The position numbers were made by a program, and so were the translations under genes. The notes under the pieces were generated by a model. The model had not been told where the DNA came from and searched no databases. It saw only the letters and a program-made list of their open reading frames with translations. Positions 33,587-42,667 of a DNA stretch of 42,689 nt are shown here, one piece after another. Position 1 is the first letter of the stretch; each line of letters opens with the position of its first letter. The DNA is from CAUPWF01 sp964367685 (GTDB lineage: Bacteria > Bacillota > Clostridia > Lachnospirales > Lachnospiraceae), in NCBI GenBank assembly GCA_964367685.1, contig CAYIYM010000019.1, forward strand, positions 1 to 42,689, given 5' to 3'.

Positions 33587-33747
33587 GTTTTTTAACATAG
33601 TTTTATATATTTTTTATATTTACGCATATGATATCCGTTTTTTTGAAGTTTTACCACAATTTTCTATTTTCTTTAAACAAATAGTCTATTTTTTTACTAT
33701 TTTTATATATTGTTCCATTTAAGAATCTTATTTCCTACACACATCCG

Positions 33748-33776
33748 TTGTATTTTATTATAGAATGAATTATAGT
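33748..33776 (+). promoter_or_regulatory. ABC exporter operon promoter
   Basis: TTGTAT (33748-33753), 17-base spacer, TATAGT (33771-33776), about 20-30 bases before the first ABC gene. Confidence 0.65.
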
Positions 33777-33795
33777 ATTTATATCTAAAGAAAGA

Positions 33796-35631
33796 ATGGT
33801 ATTTATCATGAATAAAACACATCAAACACATAAGTGTATTTCCCTCATTAAGCAATTCTCGAAGGGCTCCATATTTCCCTTTATCATTGCTATCATAGCC
33901 TCTTTGTTTTATAGCTTATTCAATTCACTAATTCCACAAATTGTACGTCTTGTAGTTGACTCTGTCATTGGTACAAAACCCTTTGACTTACCCCAGCTCC
34001 CACGTAATTTAATTGAGTCGCTAGGCGGTAGAGATTTTTTAATCTCCAATCTCTATATATGCGGGGTAGCAGTACTTGTTGTTTCTATTTGCTCTAATTT
34101 ATTAAATGCAACTTCACGTATTCAAATTGCCAAAGCTTCGGAATCATTTATTCAGCGTTTACGCGACGAACTCTTCCGACATATTAGCAAACTACCTTAT
34201 GACTGGCACATTAAGCACCAAACAGGAGATATTATTCAGCGCTGTACATCTGATGCTGACGTTGTACGCCGTTTTATAGCGATTCAATTATTTGAAATAT
34301 TTAAAATTTCTTTCCTCATTATTATTTCTATTGTAATTATGTGGGGAATGAATTCTTCTCTTACGCTTGTTACGATTGCTTTTATCCCTGTTATTATCCT
34401 TTATTCATCTATCTTTTTCAAACAAATTGCCAAGAAATTCAAGGATGCTGACGAAAAGGAGGGCGCACTTTCTAGTGTTGTTCAAGAGAATTTAACTGGA
34501 GTTCGTGTAGTACGTGCTTTTGGTCGCGAAGCTTATGAACTAGAACGTTTTGATACTAAAAATAACGCTTTTGCAGAAGCCTGGATCAAGATGGGCGTAA
34601 CAAATGGATTTTATTGGGGATTTGGAGATTTTTTTACTTCATTACAAATTCTTACTATTGTAGTTTATGGAACAATTCTTACCGTTAATGGAACAATTAC
34701 ATCTGGAGAATTTATTGCCTTTGTTTCTTATAATGCCACTTTAACTTGGCCTCTTCGTACTTTGGGGCGTGTTTTAGTAGATATGAGTAAAGCCTTTGTT
34801 TCCATGGATCGTATATCTTATATACTAGACGCGAAGGAAGAACAAGACCATGAACATCCACTTACACCAGATATGCGCCAAGATATTACATTTCAAAATA
34901 TAAACTATTCTTATAATACTGATAGCCAAGTATTAAAAGATATTAATTTTACAATTCGTTCTGGAACTACCTTCGGTATTTTAGGTGGCACAGGCTCTGG
35001 AAAAAGTACATTAATGCATTTATTAAATCGTCTATATGAATTGCCAGAAGAAAATGGGTCAATAAAAATCGGAGAGACCGATATTAAGCAAATTGAATTG
35101 GATTACCTTAGAAGAAATATTGGAATTGTGCTTCAAGAGCCCTTTTTATTTTCGAGAAGCATCCAAGAAAATATTGCAATTACGGACCTAGAGGCGCCTT
35201 TTGACGCTGTCTCTGGAGTTGCTTCTATAGCGTGTATTGATCATTCTATCAGAAGCTTTACACATGGTTATGATACTATGGTTGGAGAACGCGGGGTTAC
35301 ACTTTCTGGTGGCCAAAAACAACGTATTGCTATTGCCCGTATGCTTATGCAACAAGCCCCAATCATGATTTTTGACGATTCACTCTCTGCGGTAGACACA
35401 GAAACTGATGTAAAGATTAGAAAAGCTCTCAAAAATAAGCTTACTCAAAATACTGTCGTTCTTATTTCTCATAGAATCACAACACTTATGAAAGCTGACC
35501 AAATCCTAGTCTTAGACGAGGGGCGCATTGCACAACTTGGATCCCACGAAGAATTACTTAAACAACCTGGTATTTACCAAGACATTTATCAAATACAAAC
35601 GAATTCACGAGAAATGGAAGGAACTTTATAA
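33796..35631 (+). CDS. ABC exporter half-transporter with degenerate Walker B (subunit A)
   Basis: A 611-residue type IV ABC exporter subunit with six membrane helices (about 25-330) and a C-terminal nucleotide-binding domain: Walker A GGTGSGKST, intact signature LSGGQKQRIAIARM, Walker B IMIFDDSLSAVD. The catalytic Glu after Walker B is Asp here, the mark of the degenerate subunit in heterodimeric exporters such as BmrC/BmrD. It ends two bases before the next ABC gene. Two in-frame ATGs (33796 and 33808) are possible; neither has a strong ribosome site, so the start is uncertain by four residues. The substrate is not readable; drugs or lipids are usual. Confidence 0.92.
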   Translation: MVFIMNKTHQTHKCISLIKQFSKGSIFPFIIAIIASLFYSLFNSLIPQIVRLVVDSVIGTKPFDLPQLPRNLIESLGGRDFLISNLYICGVAVLVVSICSNLLNATSRIQIAKASESFIQRLRDELFRHISKLPYDWHIKHQTGDIIQRCTSDADVVRRFIAIQLFEIFKISFLIIISIVIMWGMNSSLTLVTIAFIPVIILYSSIFFKQIAKKFKDADEKEGALSSVVQENLTGVRVVRAFGREAYELERFDTKNNAFAEAWIKMGVTNGFYWGFGDFFTSLQILTIVVYGTILTVNGTITSGEFIAFVSYNATLTWPLRTLGRVLVDMSKAFVSMDRISYILDAKEEQDHEHPLTPDMRQDITFQNINYSYNTDSQVLKDINFTIRSGTTFGILGGTGSGKSTLMHLLNRLYELPEENGSIKIGETDIKQIELDYLRRNIGIVLQEPFLFSRSIQENIAITDLEAPFDAVSGVASIACIDHSIRSFTHGYDTMVGERGVTLSGGQKQRIAIARMLMQQAPIMIFDDSLSAVDTETDVKIRKALKNKLTQNTVVLISHRITTLMKADQILVLDEGRIAQLGSHEELLKQPGIYQDIYQIQTNSREMEGTL

Positions 35632-35633
35632 TT

Positions 35634-37466
35634 ATGGCTTTTATAGATGAACAAGAATACGACAAGCCCTTCTCCATTGCATTATGGATGAAACTTGCTC
35701 CATTTATTAAACCTTATAAAAACGATATGATTATCGTAGGAATCATGATGCTATTCTCTTCAATACTAGATGCATCCATTCCTCTTTTTCAACGCTATGC
35801 ACTTGATAATTTCATTACACATAAATCTACAAATGGGATTTTTGTATTTGCCGCTGTCTACCTAGTAGTCATCATAATTCAAATACTAATAATGCTCGTA
35901 TTTTCTATAAAAACCATGAAGGTAGACTTATCTGTAAGCAAAGATATGAAACGAGCCTGCTTCGTCAAATTGCAAGAATTGTCTTTTACATATTACAATA
36001 CAACACCCGTAGGATACACACACACACGAATCATGAGTGATACACTAAAAATTTCAAATGTAGTTGCATGGACTACCGTTGATACTCTTTGGCAAGCCTT
36101 TTACGTAGTAGCTGTTTTTATTTCAATGCTTTTATTAAATGTAAAATTAGCCTTGATTATAATTATCGTAATTCCGATAATTGCGATACTTACACTCTAT
36201 TTCCAAAAACGTATATTAAAGTATAATCGTAGAGCTAGGAAAGAAAATTCTAAAATTACAAATGCATATAACGAGGGAATTGTAGGGCAAAAAACTTTGA
36301 AAACATTAGTACTTGAAGATTTAAGTTATCGTTCTTTTCAGAAGAACTCTCAAAGTATGTATCATGCATCCATAAAGAGTTCCATTATGACTGCAATCTA
36401 TATCCCTTTAATTTTATTTATAAGTTCGATTATTATGGCAATTATTTTAACAGAAGGGGGAAGTATGGCCACTAATCAACTGTTAGAAATCGGGACCCTT
36501 TCTGTCTTCATTACCTACGCGCTTTCTATCTTCGAACCAATTCAACAACTGGCTCGAATCACAGCTGAATTTATTGCCGCTGGCGCAAATATAGAACGAG
36601 TTTTTGATTTACTAGATCAAGTGCCGGATATTACTGATTCCCCTGAGGTTATTGAAAAATACGGAACTGTCTTTGAACCTAAGCGCGAAAACTGGGAACC
36701 TATTATTGGAGATATTGAGTTCAAAAATGTGTGGTTTCAGTATCCAGATGGTTACGAAAATGTATTAGAAGATTTCTCTTTAAAAATCAAAGCCGGGACG
36801 ACGGTTGCCATTGTAGGAGAAACTGGTGCCGGAAAAAGTACTCTCGTCAACCTTGTCTGTCGTTTTTTCGAACCAACCAAAGGTGAAATATTAATAGATG
36901 GTGTGAACTATAAAGAACGTTCCAGCCTGTGGTTACACAGCAATATAGGTTATGTATTACAAAACCCTCATTTATTCTCTGGAACAATAAGAGAAAATAT
37001 ACTATATGGTAATTTAAACGCTACACAAGAAGAAATCGATGAAGCTGTTAAAAATGTATCCGCAAATCATGTAATCGCCAAATTAGACAAAGGCTATGAC
37101 AGTGAAGTTTTTGAAAGTGGTGATAGCCTTTCTACTGGCGAAAAACAACTTTTATCATTTGCGCGTGCTGTTTTAACCAATCCACGTATTTTTGTACTTG
37201 ATGAGGCAACATCTTCCATTGATACTCACACAGAATCCTTAATCCAAAATGCCATTGACCATTTGCTAGCCGATCGAACATCTTTCATCATCGCTCATCG
37301 ACTGTCAACTATCAAAAGAGCTGATTTGATTCTGGTCGTTAGCGATGGTAAAATCATCGAGCAAGGAACACATTCTGAATTATTAGCTCAAGAATCCCAT
37401 TACTATAGTCTATATAAAAATCAATTCGAATCTGAAGAGATGGAACAAATTTTAGGAACCACATAA
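35634..37466 (+). CDS. ABC exporter half-transporter with canonical Walker B (subunit B)
   Basis: The partner of the preceding gene: 610 residues, six membrane helices (about 25-330), Walker A GETGAGKST, Walker B FVLDEATSSID with its Glu intact, but a degenerate signature LSTGEKQ instead of LSGGQ. Together the two subunits give one canonical and one degenerate ATP site, exactly the asymmetry of heterodimeric exporters. It begins two bases after subunit A and ends before a long hairpin shared with the convergent TauE/SafE gene. Confidence 0.92.
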   Translation: MAFIDEQEYDKPFSIALWMKLAPFIKPYKNDMIIVGIMMLFSSILDASIPLFQRYALDNFITHKSTNGIFVFAAVYLVVIIIQILIMLVFSIKTMKVDLSVSKDMKRACFVKLQELSFTYYNTTPVGYTHTRIMSDTLKISNVVAWTTVDTLWQAFYVVAVFISMLLLNVKLALIIIIVIPIIAILTLYFQKRILKYNRRARKENSKITNAYNEGIVGQKTLKTLVLEDLSYRSFQKNSQSMYHASIKSSIMTAIYIPLILFISSIIMAIILTEGGSMATNQLLEIGTLSVFITYALSIFEPIQQLARITAEFIAAGANIERVFDLLDQVPDITDSPEVIEKYGTVFEPKRENWEPIIGDIEFKNVWFQYPDGYENVLEDFSLKIKAGTTVAIVGETGAGKSTLVNLVCRFFEPTKGEILIDGVNYKERSSLWLHSNIGYVLQNPHLFSGTIRENILYGNLNATQEEIDEAVKNVSANHVIAKLDKGYDSEVFESGDSLSTGEKQLLSFARAVLTNPRIFVLDEATSSIDTHTESLIQNAIDHLLADRTSFIIAHRLSTIKRADLILVVSDGKIIEQGTHSELLAQESHYYSLYKNQFESEEMEQILGTT

Positions 37467-37478
37467 TCATAAGACAAC

Positions 37479-37535
37479 AAAGAAGCACAACCCATATCAA
37501 TTCCCATTGAATTTTTGATATGAATTGTGCTTCTT
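37479..37535. terminator. Long hairpin terminator between convergent ABC and TauE genes
   Basis: AAGAAGCACAA pairs with TTGTGCTTCTT and, after a 2x2 internal loop, CATATCAA (37493-37500) with TTGATATG (37515-37522), around a 14-base loop. The T-tracts are modest on both strands, but position between converging genes supports a bidirectional role. Confidence 0.7.
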
Positions 37536-37549
37536 ATTATATAAATTTA

Positions 37550-38326
37550 TTAACTCAAGACATTATAGCAACAAATTCCAACAATCACTACCATAAGGCC
37601 TTTGAACATATTACGAATCTGTATTTCATCAAAGATACGCATCCCAATTCGACCTACTGCACCACCTAAGATTCCACCTATAATCATTACAAGTATCCAG
37701 ATAAGATTCACCTCGTCCCAAGGTCCACTTTGAATACTTAATATGATGGAAGCAGCTTGAGATAGAAGGATTACGAACAAAGAATTCCCAACAGCCACCT
37801 TTGTTTGCATAGAAAAGAAATAGTGTAATACGACCAAGTTAATTGGTCCTCCTCCAATGCCTAAAAAACTTGAGGATGCACCTAGCATAATTCCAACAAG
37901 AATAATCACACTAACTTTTTGTATATTTTTTGTGTTGATTTTATCTTGCTTTATTGTATAGCACAAAGTCATTAACGTAACAATTCCTAAGATAGCAGCT
38001 TGCACCTGCCCCGCCATTTCCGGATCAGGCAGGGATGCCGCCAAGGCCGAAAACAAAACACTACCAAATCCACCACCTATAATTGCACCTACTGCTAGGG
38101 GCGTGGTTTTCTTCAAGTCGATTAGCCCCTCTCTCTTCGATAAAGTCTTCATAATCGAATAGCAAGCCATTGAAAACACAGTACAGGAGGATAATAAATT
38201 TACAACTCCCACACTCGCTACATTCATCGCATCTAACGTTGGCTTCATTATCACGCCACCGCCAAGGCCGCACATTCCTCCTACAAGCGATGTGCAAAAT
38301 GCTATCAATCCTAAAATAATAACCAT
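37550..38326 (-). CDS. TauE/SafE-family anion permease
   Basis: This family exports sulfite or related organosulfur anions. The 258 residues show about eight hydrophobic segments with two matching Gly-rich repeats (GMCGLGGGVIMKPTLD near 18-33 and SSFLGIGGGPINL near 152-164), the hallmark of the fold. The ATG follows AGGGGGAGTT. It lies 49 bases downstream of the endonuclease/phosphatase-family gene and may share its promoter. The substrate is not known. Confidence 0.88.
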   Translation of the reverse strand: MVIILGLIAFCTSLVGGMCGLGGGVIMKPTLDAMNVASVGVVNLLSSCTVFSMACYSIMKTLSKREGLIDLKKTTPLAVGAIIGGGFGSVLFSALAASLPDPEMAGQVQAAILGIVTLMTLCYTIKQDKINTKNIQKVSVIILVGIMLGASSSFLGIGGGPINLVVLHYFFSMQTKVAVGNSLFVILLSQAASIILSIQSGPWDEVNLIWILVMIIGGILGGAVGRIGMRIFDEIQIRNMFKGLMVVIVGICCYNVLS

Positions 38327-38375
38327 AACTCCCCCTGAAACATCATTTAATTTAAATACTATTCTACTCTAATTT

Positions 38376-39494
38376 CTATTCTGCAACATCTTCCAATAAC
38401 GTAAATGTCAATCTAACAGGATTATGATCACTATATTCAAACCCCTCATCAATATTTACAGTTGTTGCCTTTATATTATTCGACACGAAGAATCCATCTA
38501 CGTTCGCCAAACTAGAAACACCTTTTTCATACGGAATATCTGCATTTCGACAAGTCGCTACTTCAAATTCATTCTCTGCAAAAAGCATTGTCATTCCCTC
38601 AATCAAATCTGTCTGTGCCAATGTCACAATCCAACTCGGATATTCTTGCTCCGATGGAAAATGCTTGACAGAAGCTCCAAAGTCATGATTAAAATCGCCG
38701 CCTACAATTACATAATTCCCTTTATCCACTTCTTTTTTCATCAATTCATTTAGTAGCTCTAATTGTTGTGTCCTATAGATACCACCTTCATCATAAGCCG
38801 ACATATGATTATTAAAGAGAACGAGTTCTTTTCCATTACTTACTGGATATCGAATTTCGCCTAAGCAGCGATCCAAATCAAAGAACTTACCTGGTATTTC
38901 TTCTGTAATCGGATAACTATGACGCTCTGCTTCTATCCCCTGATACTTACTTAATGTTAACATGCCTGAATCCACTTCGCCATGAGGTTCTAAAATAGGA
39001 TAGAATAGATATGGTGCATGGAAATTTTCTGCAAAGACAGAAGAATACTCTGGAAACTTATCTGTAAACATATCAGCCTGATTGATATGATAGCTTCTAG
39101 TCGAATCCCGGTCCACTTCCTGCAATAAAACAAAATCAGCTTCTTCTCTTTCTATTACATCTATTACACCTTCTATATTTTCTTTCACTTCTTTTTTACT
39201 ATTTCCCCGTGATGATTCCCCACGTGTTCGATCTCCATTTAACATTCGTCCCGTATCCATAAAAAAGGTATATTCTGGACTATATGCACCAAATCCCACA
39301 TTATAGGTCAACGCTGTATATTCTTTCCCTGCTGTAAGAATCATTTCTTGATTATTATCTATCTTCAATTCCTCTCCATCTACAATGCGATAGTACTTTA
39401 CATTCAAAAAAATAAAATATGCTACAAAACTCAAGAACAGTATAATTAATATTGACAGTGAAACATACTTAAAAACCTTTGCGCCATTTTTCAT
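38376..39494 (-). CDS. Membrane-anchored endonuclease/exonuclease/phosphatase-family protein
   Basis: This fold cuts phosphodiester bonds in nucleic acids, phospholipids or sphingomyelin. One N-terminal membrane segment (about 11-30) anchors a domain with the family motifs in order: TYNVGFG, LLQEVDRD (metal Glu), NNHMSAYDEGG, GGDFNHD and YSDHNPV with the catalytic Asp-His. At 372 residues it is full length and its active site is intact. An outward-facing anchored form makes an extracellular phospholipase-like role more likely than DNA repair, but the substrate is not determined. The ATG has AAAAGGAG. Confidence 0.88.
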   Translation of the reverse strand: MKNGAKVFKYVSLSILIILFLSFVAYFIFLNVKYYRIVDGEELKIDNNQEMILTAGKEYTALTYNVGFGAYSPEYTFFMDTGRMLNGDRTRGESSRGNSKKEVKENIEGVIDVIEREEADFVLLQEVDRDSTRSYHINQADMFTDKFPEYSSVFAENFHAPYLFYPILEPHGEVDSGMLTLSKYQGIEAERHSYPITEEIPGKFFDLDRCLGEIRYPVSNGKELVLFNNHMSAYDEGGIYRTQQLELLNELMKKEVDKGNYVIVGGDFNHDFGASVKHFPSEQEYPSWIVTLAQTDLIEGMTMLFAENEFEVATCRNADIPYEKGVSSLANVDGFFVSNNIKATTVNIDEGFEYSDHNPVRLTFTLLEDVAE

Positions 39495-39538
39495 ATCCTT
39501 TCTCCTTTTCAGAGTCTATTTGTCATCCTATCAATTTC

Positions 39539-39547
39539 ATTATAACA
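39539..39547 (-). promoter_or_regulatory. Candidate promoter for the endonuclease/phosphatase gene
   Basis: Minus strand TGTTATAAT is a perfect -10 with an extended TG; no good -35 lies 17 bases upstream. It is about 45 bases before the ATG. Confidence 0.5.
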
Positions 39548-39597
39548 GAGCAGTTCTTTCTATTCTATAAAGTTTTGTTAAAATATATAATATCAGT

Positions 39598-39632
39598 CTA
39601 TCTAATATAATTTCTAAATATTATTTAGATAG
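39598..39632 (-). terminator. Weak hairpin at the end of the ABC importer operon
   Basis: CTATCTAA (39598-39605) and TTAGATAG (39625-39632) pair with 8 bp and overlap the stop codon of the ATPase gene. There is no T-tract, so it may be an mRNA end stabiliser rather than a true terminator. Confidence 0.35.
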
Positions 39633-40418
39633 TATCATTCGATCATTCGCCAATTCATCCCCAGAAGCTTCTTCAAACTTTTGAAGTAAATCACCTACTT
39701 TCAAATTCTTCTTTTCCTCTCCAGATACATCATAGATAATTCTTCCTTCATGCATCATAATCAAACGATTACCTAATCGAATTGCATCTTTCATATTATG
39801 AGTCACCATCATTGCAGTCAACCCACTTTCTGTAATAATCTTTTCAGTTAAATCTAAGACTGTTTTCGCTGTTTTAGGATCTAATGCAGCTGTATGCTCA
39901 TCTAGCAATAAGCCCTTAGGTGAATTAAGGGTCGCCATAAGGAGTGTCAATGCTTGTCGTTGCCCACCTGACAACAATCCAACTTTACTTGTCATTCGAT
40001 TCTCAAGTCCTAATCCTAACATCTCCAATTTCTTGTGAAAGAATTTCTTCTCTTCACTTGTAATCCCCCATGCCAACGTGCGACGCTTCCCTCTTCGGTA
40101 TGCCAATGCCATATTTTCTTGAATTTCCATCCCAGCTGCTGTGCCCTTCATTGGATCTTGAAATACGCGACCAAAATATTTTGCTCTTTTATGCTCTTGC
40201 CATACAGATATGTTTTCGTCATTGACATATATAGTTCCTCCATCAATCGGATAAACTCCTGCAATCATGTTCAAAATTGTTGATTTTCCAGCCCCATTAC
40301 CGCCAATCACTGTAACAAAATCTCCTTCATTTAAACTTAACGTTACACCTCTAAGCGCTTTTTTTTCATTAATTGTACCTTTGTTAAAAGTCTTGTATAC
40401 ATTGTTTATATTTAACAT
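39621..40418 (-). CDS. ABC importer ATPase (partner of a PF04392-type binding protein)
   Basis: A 265-residue ATPase: Walker A GGNGAGKST (about 38-46), signature LLSGGQRQALTLLMA, Walker B LLLDEHTAALDP with intact Glu, then the H-loop THNM. The His in DEHTAALDP is seen in ATPases of this importer class and in branched-chain amino-acid-like systems. It overlaps the permease stop by one base, so the three genes SBP-permease-ATPase form one importer. It serves an amino-acid-like or purine-like small substrate; the ligand is not readable. Confidence 0.9.
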   Translation of the reverse strand: MLNINNVYKTFNKGTINEKKALRGVTLSLNEGDFVTVIGGNGAGKSTILNMIAGVYPIDGGTIYVNDENISVWQEHKRAKYFGRVFQDPMKGTAAGMEIQENMALAYRRGKRRTLAWGITSEEKKFFHKKLEMLGLGLENRMTSKVGLLSGGQRQALTLLMATLNSPKGLLLDEHTAALDPKTAKTVLDLTEKIITESGLTAMMVTHNMKDAIRLGNRLIMMHEGRIIYDVSGEEKKNLKVGDLLQKFEEASGDELANDRMILSK

Positions 40419-41347
40419 TATGCTTCACCTCCATCTGGAGTATAGGCTCTTTTCTGTCGTACTCGTTCCAATATAACCGGTGTTGCAAGTGCAATTGCAA
40501 CGATTACTGCCGAAATCATTTTCATATCATTCGTATCTAACCCTACCCATAATACAAGCGCTCGGATTGCCATGTAAACTGCACAGCCAACAACAACAGA
40601 AGTCAGTCTAGAGCCAAATGCTTTTAATTTACTAAATAAAACTTCTCCTATTACGATAGATGCAAGTGCAATTACAATCGCTCCTGTCCCCATCCCAATA
40701 TCTGCATATTTTTGGCTTTGTGCAACCAGAGACCCCGATACCGCAATCAATCCATTTGACAGCATTAAGGTAATCACTTTGGCAAATCTTATATTTACAC
40801 CAAGTGCTCTGATCATATCTTCATTATTTCCAGTTGCTCGCAGTGCCGATCCTACTTGAGTTCCAAAAAACCAATATAAGGCAATAATCAATACAATAAC
40901 CACCATCATACCTAGGACTAGGGAGACATAAGAACTTGTCATGCCTGTAACTTCAATTAACCCAGAGAAAACTGTATCATTCTCACGACCAAATGCCACA
41001 TTGCTTTTCCCATCTAAAATACGTAGATTAATTGACCATAATGAATATTGGGTTAAAATCCCCGCTAAAATAGCTGGAATTTCAAAAACTGTATGTAAAA
41101 TCCCTGTAATAAGTCCCGCTAAGGATCCCAAAACAAATGCTAAAATTACTGCAAGTGCCGGATTCATTCCATGATTCACGACCAAGAATGCAGAAACGCA
41201 TCCTCCTAATGCGAATGACCCATCACATGTCATATCTGCGATATTCATCAAACGAAATGTAATAAACACTCCCAGTGCTAAAATTCCCCAAAGCACTCCT
41301 TGAGAAACTGCCCCAGGCATTGCACCTAATAGATTCGAAAGTTCCAT
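40418..41347 (-). CDS. ABC importer permease, branched-chain/PF04392-associated type
   Basis: A 309-residue membrane protein with about eight to nine hydrophobic segments and the family stretch VFITFRLMNIADMTCDGSFALGG followed by LRATGNNEDMIRALGVN, the ATPase-coupling loop. It begins 158 bases after the binding-protein gene and overlaps the ATPase gene by one base. The ATG has AAAGGAGTAAGTT. Confidence 0.9.
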   Translation of the reverse strand: MELSNLLGAMPGAVSQGVLWGILALGVFITFRLMNIADMTCDGSFALGGCVSAFLVVNHGMNPALAVILAFVLGSLAGLITGILHTVFEIPAILAGILTQYSLWSINLRILDGKSNVAFGRENDTVFSGLIEVTGMTSSYVSLVLGMMVVIVLIIALYWFFGTQVGSALRATGNNEDMIRALGVNIRFAKVITLMLSNGLIAVSGSLVAQSQKYADIGMGTGAIVIALASIVIGEVLFSKLKAFGSRLTSVVVGCAVYMAIRALVLWVGLDTNDMKMISAVIVAIALATPVILERVRQKRAYTPDGGEA

Positions 41348-41461
41348 AACTTACTCCTTTATTTATATTTCATATTCTTTACTTCATATATTTCATTTCA
41401 CATATTTCACTTCATATTCTATTTACATTTATTTTCCTATAAATTAGTCTAGTAAATATCA

Positions 41462-41499
41462 GCAAGGAAGCCTATGGCAGAGGCCAAAGACTTCCTTGC
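41462..41499. terminator. Strong hairpin between binding-protein and permease genes, T-run on the plus side
   Basis: GCAAGGAAG (41462-41470) pairs with CTTCCTTGC (41491-41499), with an inner GGC/GCC. On the minus strand, the direction of the operon, no T-run follows; on the plus strand AATTTTTT follows, so it can terminate opposing transcripts. It may also protect or partly terminate the binding-protein message, giving more of it than of the permease. Confidence 0.7.
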
Positions 41500-41505
41500 A
41501 ATTTT

Positions 41506-42483
41506 TTATTCTGCGTCTAAAATAGATACATCTATATTTAATGCTTTTGCTGTTTCTTCATTTACAATTAATTCGAAACTCTCTGTTGGTAAAAATTGAA
41601 TTGGCATTTCCGCAGGATTCTTACCATCTTCTAGCACCTCAATAGCCATCTCACCTGCCAACACACCTAATTCATAGTAATCTAATCCATAAGTTGCCAA
41701 ACCACCCTCAAGTACCATATTTCCTTCGCCACAGATTACTGGCAATCCAATTTCTATCGCTGCCTGACTAACTGTACCCATACCTGCTGCTAATTTATTA
41801 TCTGTTGGAATATAACATGCATCTACAGCGCCTTGCATCGATCTAACAACCGCATCAATCTCATTTGAATTAGAGATTGTATATTCAATCACTTCTAAAT
41901 TGGCTGCTTTGGCAGCTTCCGTAAACATTTCTGCTTGGAATGCTGAGTTTGGTTCATCGGCACTGAAAAACACTGCAATTTTCTTGGCATTTGGTACCAA
42001 ATCTGTGATTAATTCAACTTGAATATCAATAGGATTCAAATCTGATGACCCTGTCACATTATATCCAGGTTCCTCGTTAGACTTTACTAGTTTTGCATCT
42101 GCAAAATCTGTGATAGCCGTTCCAATAATCGGAATTTCTTCCGTCTTTCCATACACTGCTTGTGCCGCCGGCGTTCCAATTGCCAAAATCAAATCTTTAT
42201 TTTCTGTTACAAATTTCTCTGCAATTGTATTAGTTGTAGCAGCATCACCTGATGCATTCTGTTGATCTATTGTATAAGAGATTCCAGCCTCATCCAAGGC
42301 TGCAACAAATCCCTCGTTTGCTGCGTCTAATGCATCGTGCTGAATCAACTGAAGTACTCCAATTTCATAACTATCTTCTTTCTTTTCTGTATCCTCGGTT
42401 GTTACTTCATCACTAGCACATCCTGTAATCATACCAATCGTAATTACCCCCAACATAAGTAATGATACTAATTTTCTTTTCAT
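41506..42483 (-). CDS. ABC importer substrate-binding lipoprotein (PF04392 type)
   Basis: A 325-residue lipoprotein: a basic start, a hydrophobic helix and the lipobox ITGC with Cys22, then two Rossmann-like lobes with the family motifs ILAIGTPAAQAVYG, IGTAITDFADAKLV and the second-lobe ITDLVPNAKKIAVFFSADEPNS. Relatives bind tryptophan or other aromatic or small ligands in some Streptococcus species (TrpX); I saw no T-box in the leader, so I do not name the ligand. The ATG follows AAGGGGATTAAG. It is the first gene of the importer operon. Confidence 0.9.
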   Translation of the reverse strand: MKRKLVSLLMLGVITIGMITGCASDEVTTEDTEKKEDSYEIGVLQLIQHDALDAANEGFVAALDEAGISYTIDQQNASGDAATTNTIAEKFVTENKDLILAIGTPAAQAVYGKTEEIPIIGTAITDFADAKLVKSNEEPGYNVTGSSDLNPIDIQVELITDLVPNAKKIAVFFSADEPNSAFQAEMFTEAAKAANLEVIEYTISNSNEIDAVVRSMQGAVDACYIPTDNKLAAGMGTVSQAAIEIGLPVICGEGNMVLEGGLATYGLDYYELGVLAGEMAIEVLEDGKNPAEMPIQFLPTESFELIVNEETAKALNIDVSILDAE

Positions 42484-42525
42484 CTTAATCCCCTTTTACT
42501 TTAATACTATATTTTGATTTATATC

Positions 42526-42563
42526 ACTTTAACACTTTATACTTTAACACTTTAAAGCGTGTT
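42526..42563. repeat. Direct and inverted repeats in the importer leader
   Basis: Two identical 14-base units ACTTTAACACTTTA (42526-42539 and 42541-42554) are offset by 15 bases, and AACAC (42546-42550) with GTGTT (42559-42563) makes a short inverted repeat. Both lie downstream of the transcription start, a usual place for a repressor operator. Confidence 0.7.
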
Positions 42564-42580
42564 AGTGCTGTACTTATATT

Positions 42581-42608
42581 ATTATATAGATTAATTTTAG
42601 AATGTCAA
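42581..42608 (-). promoter_or_regulatory. ABC importer operon promoter
   Basis: Minus strand: perfect -35 TTGACA (42603-42608), 16-base spacer, perfect -10 TATAAT (42581-42586). The leader to the ATG is about 90 bases. Confidence 0.85.
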
Positions 42609-42648
42609 TACTTAATGTATATATATTTCATTTTCTCTCTTTTTCTAT

Positions 42649-42667
42649 AAAAAAATGTCTTCGACAT
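42649..42667 (-). terminator. Possible terminator of a gene beyond the right edge
   Basis: Minus strand ATGTC-GAA-GACAT is a 5-bp stem with a three-base loop followed by seven T. The stem is short, but the T-run and its place just before a strong promoter support a weak terminator for an unseen upstream gene. Confidence 0.4.

Noticed and set aside
33679..33702. AAATAGT/ACTATTT inverted repeat between the J-domain and ABC genes
   Set aside because: Seven-base AT-only arms in a very AT-rich stretch, not on either promoter; likely chance.
42484..42580. Possible T-box leader for a tryptophan-type importer
   Set aside because: No GGTGG-type T-box core or stem I features; repeats fit protein binding instead.
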